A DNA stretch of 64,000 bases from Carettochelys insculpta (Eukaryota > Chordata > Testudines > Carettochelyidae). Below, one piece after another: positions 35,357 to 44,850 of the stretch. A model generated the notes under the pieces. The model did no database searches, was not told the DNA's origin, and was given only the letters and a program-made list of their open reading frames with translations. Position 1 is the first letter of the stretch, and each line of letters begins with the position of its first letter. The stretch covers positions 79,780,298-79,844,297 of the forward strand of contig NC_134138.1 in assembly GCF_033958435.1 (NCBI RefSeq), read 5' to 3'. The position numbers and the translations under genes are program-made.

Positions 35357-35494
35357 CAACAAGACGTCTGTGGCACCTTATAGATTAACAGATATTTTGG
35401 AGTGTGGGCAAAGGCCAGTTTCATCAGATACATGAGGGTCTTTGCCCATGAAAGTTTATGCTCCAAAATATCTGTTAGTCTATAAGATGACACA
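35357..35494. mobile_element. Inverted Penelope-type terminal repeat pair (first of two)
   Basis: The left arm runs in reverse (CTGTGGCACCTTATAGATTA, ACAGATATTTTGGAG) and the right arm forward (GCTCCAAAATATCTGTTAGT, CTATAAGATGACAC). At the centre, CTGATGA is readable on the minus strand at 35427-35421, and GGGTCTTTGCCC followed by ATGAAAG on the plus strand at about 35436-35454. These are the CUGANGA box and the stem II-GAAA part of a hammerhead ribozyme, but no single arm keeps both in perfect form. Confidence 0.6.
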
Positions 35495-35531
35495 CTTTTT
35501 AAAGCAGAACTACACATTAATCCTGACAAGG

Positions 35532-35708
35532 ATCAGAGAGGTAGCCATGTTAGTCTGCATCTTCAAAAACAACAAGAAGTCCTGTGGCACCTTATAGACT
35601 AACAGATATTTTGGTGCATAAGATTTCTCGGGAAAAGACCCACCTTGTCAGATGCTCACGAATCAGGTCTTTGCCCACAAAAGCTTATGCTACAAAATAT
35701 CTGTTAGG
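35532..35708. mobile_element. Inverted Penelope-type terminal repeat pair (second of two)
   Basis: Same family and same head-to-head layout as the copy 38 bp to the left. It carries GAGGTAGCCATGTTAGTCTG, GTGGCACCTTATAGACTAAC, then a centre with AAGACCCACCTTGTCAG, then GGTCTTTGCCCACAAAAGC and ACAAAATATCTGTTAG. The GAAA of the hammerhead core has become CAAAA in the right arm. The two neighbours are diverged copies, not a recent tandem duplication. Confidence 0.6.
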
Positions 35709-35719
35709 CATTAACCCTG

Positions 35720-37597
35720 AGTTTCATTCAAGCTTAATTTTGTATTAGCATCTTCTTGTGTTTCATAAAGAATTCAATGTCTTCTTTCAGATTTTTTACT
35801 ATATCAAAATAGTATTCTTAAGGGTCAGTGGTGATGGGTCTCCTTCATAATTCCATGCAACCGCACTGATTACTGTCTATTTCCTGAGCAATGCTTACAC
35901 AGAAGGGGTAGCCCAGCTTTTCAGTGGTATATAACTACTCCCTCCAACATATTGCTTCCCAGTTCAAGCACTGCCCTTGGGCCATTCTGCCTTCTTATCC
36001 AATTGAAAGACTTCAAAATATTTGCATAATACATTACATCTCAGTGATTGGAATCTTGATCCAAAACACACCCACGTTTTTGGGCAGTGATTCTGAAACC
36101 TGCCATTAATCATAGGTCTGAATTTCTTGATTACAATGTCTCTCTTTGATGAGCCAAACCAGGCACCTGACTCGTTTTAAATTCTGGGGGCCTGAATTAG
36201 AAACCTAAATTTGGATCTGAATAGTGTAGCTTGGACCCATCTCAGATTGATTCTCCTATTCTTTCAAAAAGTCCTGAGGACATAAATTCTGTCAGATAGC
36301 ACTAGCTATAGGCACACTGTACCCTGACAACTGAAATGCAGAAAGTCAGAAATGCAAAGACTTCAAAGCAAATACAAGACTGAGGGGAAAAATGCCTACA
36401 AATATGTTTGATGACAAGGAAAATTACATTAAAAAGAAACCCACATGAGACAAACCAGTTTTTTACTTTGCTGTTTTAATTGACCAAGTCAGCAGTATAA
36501 AGCAACCAGGTCATCCATCTATTCCTGCAGGAAAACCACCGGAGCCTTCAATATCATAGTGTCAGCTGCTTTTCCATAGCCTGACCTCATGAGCTCAGAA
36601 GCATGAACTCTGCTAAAAAAGATTTCTTTGGGTTCATTAACACGGCCTCCTGTTTGCTGCTTTCTCTCTGTGTGCATTGTGACACCTGCAGTCTGATAGA
36701 GCTGTTGCTAGCTATGCAGACAACTTCAGACATTCTGGTTTGTGTGTTAATCTTTGCCTGGCTGATTTTATAACCAGGCAGCAACTGCTATATTTTTAAG
36801 GACATAACATCATTAAGAACAAAAACTGCAGTTTTTATTTTTAAATCAGAAGTTTTCAATTGAATACATTTTCCTTAACTAACTTCTGACTGTACTTAGT
36901 GCAGTAGGTAAATGGGGGAGGAACACAATTTAAATGATGTCAACTAGAAAATAATTGAGAAAAAACAATGCTGTTCTCTCAGGGGAAGAGTGTAACAAAA
37001 TGAAATAACAGTTTATTTTCATTTACAATACATTTTCAAAGAAAAATAAAACTGAAGCACATCCTTTTGGCAAAACAATTACTCTCATAAAAGTTAATAC
37101 ATTCATTGTGCTGAATACAATTTTACAGAGTAATGGAGGCAAACTGAATCCCTCTCCTAGAAACTTTGCAGCAAAATTACAACATAATAATCAAATGCAG
37201 AGGTGGTTTAACAGGGAATAGTCAAATTTGCTACTAAGTTAGATTTTTGTTCCACTGAAATGTGTGTTTACTGCATGTGTGTGTGCTTAATTGGTTTGGT
37301 GAATGACCATTATGCACTTCAGTCATAAGATATCTAAAATATTAAGCCAATAAAGCAAATTATAGAAGCTCGCTGGGAAACAAAGAAGCCTAAAGCACAA
37401 ACCACTTAATAGTCTCCATGGCTAGCATTAAATCTATTTGAAGACAGGGAGCAGATTCTGACCTCAGATATGTCTCTGTAACTCCACTGACCAAATCAAT
37501 GTGAATTCTATCTGCATCTCCGAGGGAGGCTTTTTGCCCCCACTGAACCGAACCCAAGCTTTGGAGAGTGGAGCTAGGGAGCCTTACTGAGCCAAAT
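35720..37597. other. AT-rich non-coding DNA
   Basis: No gene or known repeat recognised. The section 36380-37400 is AT-rich and free of recognisable transposons, so it may be an older conserved or neutral unique tract. Confidence 0.4.
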
Positions 37598-37605
37598 TCT
37601 TAACT

Positions 37606-38691
37606 AGGGTGACCGTCCATCCTATTTTCACTGTGACAGTCCTGAGTTATAGGGAGGTGGCCCACCTTTTTTTTTTTCCACAAAAAAGCTGATTGCCCTG
37701 TATATTCACTCCCACTGCTGAGCTGCCCTTTCTCCAAGTTAGCGCAGCTTCAGCTGCAGGTAAAATCAGTCTGGAGCTGACCAGACAGCACATGCAGCAC
37801 GTACTGACTGGCCAGTACGGGCAGCATCAGGGGAGCAAGCCAGGGGCCCTGCCATAGCGGTAAGGAGGGTATATTGGGGTCTAGGGTAGTGTGTTTTGTC
37901 CCCACTGGGCAGCTCCTCTGTGGGACAGCTGCTTCTGCAGCCGGTGAGACCAGTGGAGGGAGGTAACCCAATCATCACCCCAGGATAGCTTCCCATATAG
38001 CTGCATCCTCCTCCCCACCCCCACGGGGCAGCCACTTCCACAGCTAGGGAGCCCCTGAGCCAGGAAGCTCTCCTGCAGGGCGGCAGCGCTGTTGCTGGCA
38101 CTCCAAGGCATGGGACAGCCATAGAGCTATCCTGCAGGGCAGCAGCCCCGATGCTGGTGCCCTGAAGTGTGGGGTATCTGAGGAAGTCCCCCATGGGGCA
38201 GCAGGCCCAATGTCAGTGCTCTGAGGCATGGGGAAGTCGGGGAGCTCCCCAGCAGGATGGCAACCCCATTCCCAGCACCCAGAGGCATGGAGCAGCTGGA
38301 GAGGTCCACTGTGGGGCAGCAGCCCCATTCCTAGCACCCAGATGCACGAGGCAGACAGGAGCCACAGCCACCCCCTGACCCCCCACAGCCAGGGAGCACC
38401 CTCCCACTCCCCTGCAAGGAAACAGCCCCCACAGGGTAGCCACTACTGGATCCAGGGAGCATTCCTGCAGCGTTCCCAGAGCTCAGTGGCATGGGGCAGC
38501 CAGAGAACCCCCACTTCCACAAGGCAACTGCCCCTGCAACCAGAGAGCTCCCCTAGGGGGCAGCAGCCCCATTCCAGTGCCCCATGGCATGGGGCAGCCA
38601 GGAAGCTGTACTTACTTGGCAGCTGCTGGTTGGGAGCCTCCCCTCCGCCAAGGTGTCCCATATTTGGCATAGGGAAATATGGTCACCTTAT
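37606..38691. mobile_element. GGTGACC-ended DNA transposon with internal minisatellite, 1.09 kb
   Basis: The left end is AGGGTGACCGTCCATCC; the right end reversed is TAAGGTGACCATATTTCCC. Flanking TCTTAACT (37598-37605) and TCTTAGCT (38692-38699) match at 7 of 8, an 8-bp duplication as in hAT elements. From about 37760 to 38640 the interior is GC-rich and built of related units of about 59 bp containing GGCATGGGGCAGC and GGGCAGCAGCCCC. It has no transposase; the open frames through the repeats are low-complexity shadows. Confidence 0.75.
38100..38345. repeat. Minisatellite, about 59-bp period
   Basis: At least four successive units can be aligned, starting near 38106, 38168, 38226 and 38285. 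Each begins (G)CATGG or GTGTGGGG and carries a GGGCAGCAGCCCC-type block mid-unit and a CAGTGCTC/CAGCACCC block at its end. Less regular units flank them on both sides. Confidence 0.6.
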
Positions 38692-38886
38692 TCTTAGCTG
38701 ATGTCACGTTGTGACCTGATGTCTTGATAATGAAATGTGACAACATGCACCTGCGAGACCTTGTCACAGACATCACCATTTTCTGACTCAGGTCCTATTT
38801 TCTAGACTCCATTCTTGCTCCAATGATGGAAATATGGATTTGATTTAGCATTTGCCAGTTTAGTACTCAGAACCCAACTCTTAATT

Positions 38887-39237
38887 ATGGTGACCATATA
38901 GCCCTGTCCCAAATACAGGACAGGGAGATATGTGGGGGGAGGAGCAGCTCCTCCTGACCCCACCAAGACCAGGGAGCTGAGCACCCCCACCCCAGCCGAA
39001 GGGAAAGAGCAGCCATGGGCATTCCCTGCTCAGAGCCCCAGGGAAACAGCAGCCACAAGAGTTCCCTGCCCAGAGCCCTGGGGAAGCAGCAGACATGGGT
39101 GCTTCCACCCCCACCCTCAGCCCCCGAGGGCCTAAGTATGGCACAATTCATCCCCTTTAGAAAATAAGTTGGGACACCTCTTTGGCATCCCAAGTATGGG
39201 ACCGTCCTGCCTAATATGGGACAGTTGGTCACCCTTT
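38887..39237. mobile_element. GGTGACC-ended DNA transposon, short copy, 351 bp
   Basis: The left end ATGGTGACCATATAGCCC and right end reversed AAAGGGTGACCAACTGTCCC pair over GGTGACCA. TCTTAATT is repeated exactly on both sides (38879-38886 and 39238-39245), a perfect 8-bp duplication. The inner GGACAGGGAGATATG and GGGACCGTCC segments match the same family as 37606-38691. The short interior (38940-39130) is GC-rich and non-coding. Confidence 0.85.
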
Positions 39238-39249
39238 TCTTAATTCTAT

Positions 39250-40354
39250 TTTTTTTAATGTTTACCCCATAATATGTGTTCAGAGTTTCATAATGAGTCT
39301 TCTCAAAATCACATGAAGCATCTTCTTCCCCACCAATGTGAGAAGAATGGTTTGCGTAAACATGGAATTAATTTTAAGAACAATGAATGTTTCTCCTTCC
39401 TTTCCCTGGTCTTACAACCCTTCTTTGCTGTCTAAACAATAGTCCATGGCCTGATATGCTGAAATAGTTCTGTTTAACAATGTGGCAGGATAGTGAGAGA
39501 CACACTGGAAAAAGTCTTTCTTACACAAATAAATAGCCTCACTCTTGAACTTCATGCTCCTAGTAATCTTTGCCATCATTAGTCATACTCCGTGTTTGAC
39601 TTAAAAGCCTAAATAATGCGGGGGCAAAGGAGGAGAGAGCTGTGAAGATGAAAAGTTGAAACAAATTCCTCTTTTCAGAACACCTGAGATTTGTTCACTG
39701 AAATCTGAAATCCCAGAGTAAGAGTCCAAACCAGCTCCCATGGAAAGACCTCAAATGATTTCAGTGAGAGTGAGATCAGGTCCCTAAGGCTGGGGTGTGA
39801 AATAGTTTATGACCAGGAAAGTTGTTACAGCATGGACAGCACATAAAAAAGGGAACTGTTTTACTAAATGACTCCCCAGAACAGCATAACAACACTTACA
39901 GCTACATCCTAATACTGTTGCCCCCAGACCCTTACATCCCATGACAGCCTCAGTTTATTATAATATTAACAGTCAAGCATGTGCATCAAGAAAGTCTCTG
40001 CTCAGAAGATCTCACAGTCTAAACTAGTGGGTAGATACAGAAAGGGAAGATGTTGTGGAAGAATGGGCCTGAAGTCACTATAGATTATTATATCTTTATT
40101 ATTCTTTTTTTTTCTGGACCTAACACAGGCAGTGGATCTTCAGGAGGAGAAGCTAATTAATTACTCAAGAAATTTCATGTCAGTGCATGAACCTCTCCTA
40201 CAATAAGCCTCAAATCTATAGTCATCCTTCCTACATAAACAGAACATATTTAAATCCACTTTGAGAAGCAGTGATCATGCTCACTGTACACCAGTATATT
40301 TTTTGCCCTGATTTGTAAATAGGAGTTACTAGAATTATAGCAATACATCCAGGT
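39250..40354. other. Non-coding DNA, no recognised features
   Basis: AT-rich sequence with no supported gene or repeat. Confidence 0.4.
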
Positions 40355-40541
40355 TTGTCTCAGGATTGGTGGGATATTTTATTTTATTTTATTTTTTCCG
40401 TGGGGTGGGAGATACTGATTGTTTCTGCTAGAAAAAAATGGTTTTTACTGTTTGTCAAACAGTGCTGTTTCAAAGATGAAAGCAATTTGTGCTGTTGTAT
40501 GTGTAGTACCCAGAGCGCTGAGACCTCATCTGGGGTGAGTG

Positions 40542-41280
40542 TCATATCCAGTGATGGATCACTGGATAATGAGATCAACGCACGAATATCCAAAGCGAGC
40601 CAGGCACGTGGCTGTCTCCGTGTCAAAGTTCTAAACTACCACAACATCCAGATGTCAACAAAACTGCTTGTATACAGAGCTGTTGTTCTCTCATCTCTTT
40701 TGTACGGGGGCAAAACATGGACACTGTATAGGCGTCACATCAAGCAGCTCGAAGCATTCCACACGCGCCGCCTCCGTAACATCATGAAGATCCACTGGCA
40801 AGACAAAGTGCCCAATCTTGAGGTCCTCGAGAGAGCCCAGATGACAAGCATCGAAATGATGATTACGAAGTCACAACTACGTTGGACCAGTCATGTCAGC
40901 AGCATGGATGCCAACAGAATCCCTCACCAGCTTCTGTATGGTGAACTCTCCCAGGGCATCCGGTGTATAGGTCATCCACAGAAACGCTACAAGGATACCA
41001 TAAAGCCAATCTGCAGTACAGCAGTATCAAACCTAGGGACCTTGAGGATGCCGCCAGTGACAGAACACAGTGGCATGCAGCAGTCAGAGATATCTGCATT
41101 GCCTTTGAGGAAGACCGCTGCCGGCATCTACAAGAGGCACGCGAACGACGTCACAGAGCATCAGCAATGCACAACCCACAGATTGCAAACTTCCCATGCA
41201 CCATCTGTGGCAAAATGTGCACCTCTAGAATCGGCTTATACAGTCACCAGAGGGCACACTATGAGACCAATAACAGATGA
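40542..41280 (+). pseudogene. LINE ORF2 C-terminal fragment with zinc finger
   Basis: From about 40545 the frame reads SDGSLDNEINARISKASQA, then LLVYRAVVLSSLLYGGKTW, KIHWQDKVPNLEVLERAQM and LRWTSHVSSMDANRIPHQLL. This is the region after the reverse transcriptase catalytic box, equal in layout to the end of the LINE at 12.2-13.2 kb. Near 41020 the reading moves to another frame, which gives RDLEDAASDRTQWHAAV and ends CTICGKMCTSRIGLYSHQRA, a CCHH zinc finger, before a stop at 41278. The 5' part, including catalytic domains, is absent. It is a related but different subfamily from the 12-kb copy. The open frame before 40542 is unrelated flank. Confidence 0.85.
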
Positions 41281-41384
41281 TCTGCACAGATTTGTCATCA
41301 TCAGATCAACGGACTACCATTACGCAGAGGCACTGAGACCGCCTCTGGGGTGAGTGAAGTCTCTGCTCTACACCCTTAGCTGGG

Positions 41385-41460
41385 AGCCAGCTGGCCTTTA
41401 GCTTACGTGGCAGAGTGCAGGGCTTTAGACCCTATGCACACAGGTTCTAGCCCTGGAGCT
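41385..41460 (+). repeat. tRNA-like SINE head
   Basis: TTTAGCTTACGTGGCAGAGT has an A-box/D-arm form. GGGCTTTAGACCC follows in the place of the anticodon arm, and ACACAGGTTCTAGCCCTGG has a B box. The spacing suits a tRNA-derived promoter. The acceptor stem is not preserved. Confidence 0.5.
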
Positions 41461-41689
41461 GACAACCTGGGTCTGTCAAGGTTACATATGTTTGCTGAGT
41501 CAATAAGATTCACATGCTGAGGGTGAACCTGAAGCAAAGGTGTTAATTACCAAATTGTGGGTATTATGGAGATATATAAAGAAGACCTGAACACTATAAC
41601 TTTTGAAACTTCCCTTTCCATGGAACTGGAAAACTATGATTTAATGACTCTGTCCCATTCAGTGTACTTTGATGAGGGAAAATTTGAAG

Positions 41690-41925
41690 GCTGGTGTGCA
41701 CTGGGACCTTCTATCTGCATAGCTATGTTGCTTATGGGTGTGAAAAAACATATACCCCCAGCAGCACAGTTAAGTGACCTAATCCCTGGTATAGACAGAG
41801 CTAGGAAGCTGGCAAAATTCTTCTGTCAGGTGAATTACTCCCTATGGGGAAGGCAGAGTAGATAGTGTCTACATTGAAGCACTACAGCAGCGAGGATGTA
41901 CCACTATTGTGTTTCAAGTGTAGGT
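41690..41925. repeat. Remnant of a non-autonomous DNA element
   Basis: The order TGTGAAAAAACATATACCCC, CAGCACAGTTAAGTGACCTA, ATCCCTGGTATAGACAGAGC, then AAGCACTACAGCAGCGAGGA follows a common, GC-richer reptile repeat that I recall with TGTGAAAAATCCACACCCC and CGGTGTAGACAGCGCTA. The copy is much decayed. The overlapping 102-codon open frame is a by-product. Confidence 0.4.
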
Positions 41926-41929
41926 AACA

Positions 41930-42900
41930 CAGGAGTGACCAAAGAAGCTGTGCAAACTGGTTTGCATAATGAGTTGATTTAATAATCAAACTGATCCTGA
42001 GATGTGATATGGAACTGGTCCTGTCCCTCATTTTCAGCATAATTTGGCATTAAGGGAGGTTCTGAAATCACTGGCAACATCTAAACAAGATCACATCTGG
42101 TCCTGATGCCTACATGGGCCTGATCCTTTTCTGGTGTATCTAGGGTAAGCCGTCAATGGAGCTGTGCCAGGTTACACTAGTGGAGGATAACGGCTCTTTG
42201 CAACGAATTCGTTGTTGCTGGTGCTGTCTACATGGTTTCCGATACCGGGGATAATCGATCACTTCTACATTCTATCATTGCATAGAAAACTGATGGCACC
42301 TACCTGAGAGACTCCACCAGCCATCCTCCTTAGCATTTCTTGTGGCTTCTCACCTGCCATGCCCAATGCTGCCCATCTAGCATGACTACAGCCTATGTAA
42401 CACAACAAGATATCCACATTTACATGTTTTACTTTATACTGGCCTTTACGTTTGGAGGAGTTTCCTGATTCCTTTCCTTCAGCCACTTTCTATACCCCTT
42501 CTCAAATTCTGTCTTATTATAAACATCAGACCTTGTGCTCATTATTATTATCTCTGCACTCTCTTTTATCTGATTTGCATTCATCTGTATCTGCAGCTCC
42601 TCATCCTCTCCCTTGCCTATCTGCCTGTAAGCCCTTCTGTCCAAAGAAAATGTTAGTGTGTATTTGTAAATCTCTAATATGCTGTATGTGATTCTGTAAT
42701 AAACCACATGGGTTTCTCTTCCACATTGTCATGAGGTACACTAGCTCCTAGGGTGACTTCTACTGGATACTCTGGAGATCAGCTCTACTTGCTTTTGACA
42801 ACCCCTTCGGCTCATTCACACACCTTGCCTCTCTGCAGCTCTGGGTGCTCTCTTTATGACTATGGCTACAGTGCTTCTCCCTTTTGGAAGAGGCAGGCAA
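41930..42900. other. Non-coding DNA, no recognised genes
   Basis: Nothing I can assign. A short GTGCTGTCTACATGG near 42220 may be an end of another TCTACAC-type element. Confidence 0.35.
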
Positions 42901-42914
42901 ACGTGGCCAATTGG

Positions 42915-43175
42915 GAATGCTAATGAGGCATGGATTTAAATATCTCATGCCTCATTTGCATACTCATGCAGGAGCTTGATTCCAGAAGAGCTGATTTCGA
43001 AAGCCAAAACAGCCATGTAGATGGTGTTCATTCAAAGGGAAATCCTTCCTTCGAAAGCAGCCTTCTTCCTGAGAATAATTAGGAAGAAGGATGCTTCCAA
43101 AAGCGGGGTTTGCTTTCAAATGAACCCCGCCTATATGGCTGTTTTGGCTTTCTATTCAAATATTCCTCATCCAAA
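42915..43175. mobile_element. Foldback element remnant centred near 43078
   Basis: Paired arms: GAAAGCCAAAACAGCCAT (about 42999-43016) with ATGGCTGTTTTGGCTTTC (about 43135-43152), and GCAGCCTTCTTCCTGAG (about 43058-43074) with the AGGAAGAAGGATGC mirror. TTCGAAAG occurs in the left arm. The outer part with GCTAATGAGGCATGG is like the other foldback elements. The ends are not sharp. Confidence 0.55.
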
Positions 43176-43237
43176 TCAGCAACAGGCAGAATTCTCTGAA
43201 AGCTTGTACCCCAGCTTCACAGATCAGACACAATAGT

Positions 43238-43335
43238 GTAATAGTTATAGAATGCTAGGACTGGAAGGGACCTTGAGAGGTCATCGAGTCCAATCCCCTG
43301 CCCTCATGGCAGGAAAATTCCTACTAGACAATGGC
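43238..43335 (-). mobile_element. CR1 LINE 3' end fragment
   Basis: TATAGAATGCTAGGACTGG, AAGGGACCTTGAGAGGTCAT, CGAGTCCAATCCCCTGCCCT and CATGGCAGGA follow the CR1 3' end in reverse complement. Only about 100 bp remain. Confidence 0.75.
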
Positions 43336-43339
43336 CAAT

Positions 43340-44530
43340 TGACATGCTACTTGAATCTCCCCAGTCATTTCCACATGGGCCATATCATGAATATTGTATT
43401 TATTTCTTATTCTTCCCGTATTCAGCCAAACACCAACTGAAATATGGCAAAGGTTCCTTCCCCCTCTCCCTTTTTTAAACACATGGAAACCAGGAAATTT
43501 TACCATTTTTGCCAGCAGTGCGAATTTTCTCATACAGCTAAGGTGGAGTAACTTTAACCACCCAAGAAGTATAATTATCACCCTGAAATACACTGCCTGG
43601 AATGTATTATTGCTGTCATGAAATGGAATTTATACATAATAAGGAAACAGTTAGCCCCATGGATTTACTGGACATTACTGGCATGGCTATGACATCAAGA
43701 ATAGACAATATCTTACTGAGCCCAACATTCATAAGAAGTCATTTCATAATTCTAACAAAAAACAAACATTACAACACTGTATTTTTAGGTAGCCCCATTG
43801 ATTTATCGTTGAACACTTTGTACATGAAGAGTTCTGCACAGTATAATAAGGTTAATGCAGAGAAACAGAAGACAAGGCATTTGCTAGTGCAGCTGGGTTA
43901 CTGCAATGCACAGGTTCCTTCACAACAGCATTACTGAAGCAAAACAACACAAGGGAATAGGAAGATTTCAAATGATTATTTCTGCTGCAGAACAGTGAAT
44001 TCCTGGCCTACATTGGCATCTCTGAAGTCTGCCAGGGAACACAAACTATCATATGCCTCCTGTAAAGAAAAAGGGTCGAGCTCTATGCTTCTACGCTATA
44101 ATTGTTAGTGATTTATTTAATATTTGTACAGGTCTTTCATTGCTACCAGAACACAGGTGGAGGGCAATAAAAGCTTCCAGCTCACCCTCACCAACCAGAC
44201 TTCAGCACAGATTAGGCCCAGTGTAAGTGTTGGAGCCATGATGAGTTCTGGCAGGCTGGCATCCAGGAGTTCAACCTGTTTACAATTAGTTAGAAGAAAT
44301 TCCATACCAAACACCTTATTGCCTGGGTCAAAGTTCCATGCTAGCATCATTATAGTCTTAACCCTTTCAAAACTCTACCAGTTAGATCGCTTGTTAGCCA
44401 ACTGCAAGTTTCCTTTATGACTCTTTTTTGACCTTGTCTTCCTCATATTTGTTGCCATCTTTACGCAAGGTCCTGAGGTAAAGCTCACTGAAGTCAGAGG
44501 AAAGATTCCCTTTAACTCCAAAGGATCAGG
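43340..44530. other. Non-coding DNA, no recognised genes
   Basis: No supported gene or repeat. The frames at 44117-44350 and 44124-44420 overlap on opposite strands. Confidence 0.4.
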
Positions 44531-44534
44531 CACT

Positions 44535-44850
44535 AAACAGCACCGTAATGAGGGTGGGGCAAGCGGGGCACTCACCCTGGGCACAGCATCATCAGGCACA
44601 GCCTTTCTGAATCCCTGCCCCCGCCCCCAGGCTGTTAGTTGCCAGTGCCTCTCTCTCCAACACCCTCCCTTCCCCTGCCCTCTGGCTCTCCCCTCCCCAG
44701 CCAGGCTGTGCCTGCTCCCATAGTCTCCCTCTAGTTCAAAGCCCCAACCCCACACCCCTCTCTTCTCCCGTCATTGGCTCCAGCCCTTCCAGGATATGGA
44801 GCTGGGTCCCCCTCCCACCTTGCCCCGGGGCCCATGGCAGCTCTCGGTGG
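44535..44850. repeat. C-rich repeat-like tract, unclassified
   Basis: An abrupt C-rich block begins at GCACTAAACAGCACCGTAAT and ends near GGTGGTGCTGGATTATTG. It resembles the GC-rich interiors of the hAT elements in this window, but no terminal repeats were found. Confidence 0.35.

Noticed and set aside
37750..38701. Open frames up to 157 codons on both strands
   Set aside because: They are by-products of a 59-bp minisatellite without in-frame stops.
40355..40541. N-terminal extension of the LINE frame at 40.5 kb
   Set aside because: Translation before about 40542 is unrelated to LINE protein and comes from flanking DNA that happens to be open.
41557..41865. 102-codon plus-strand frame
   Set aside because: It overlaps a recognisable remnant of a DNA repeat and its translation has no family motif.
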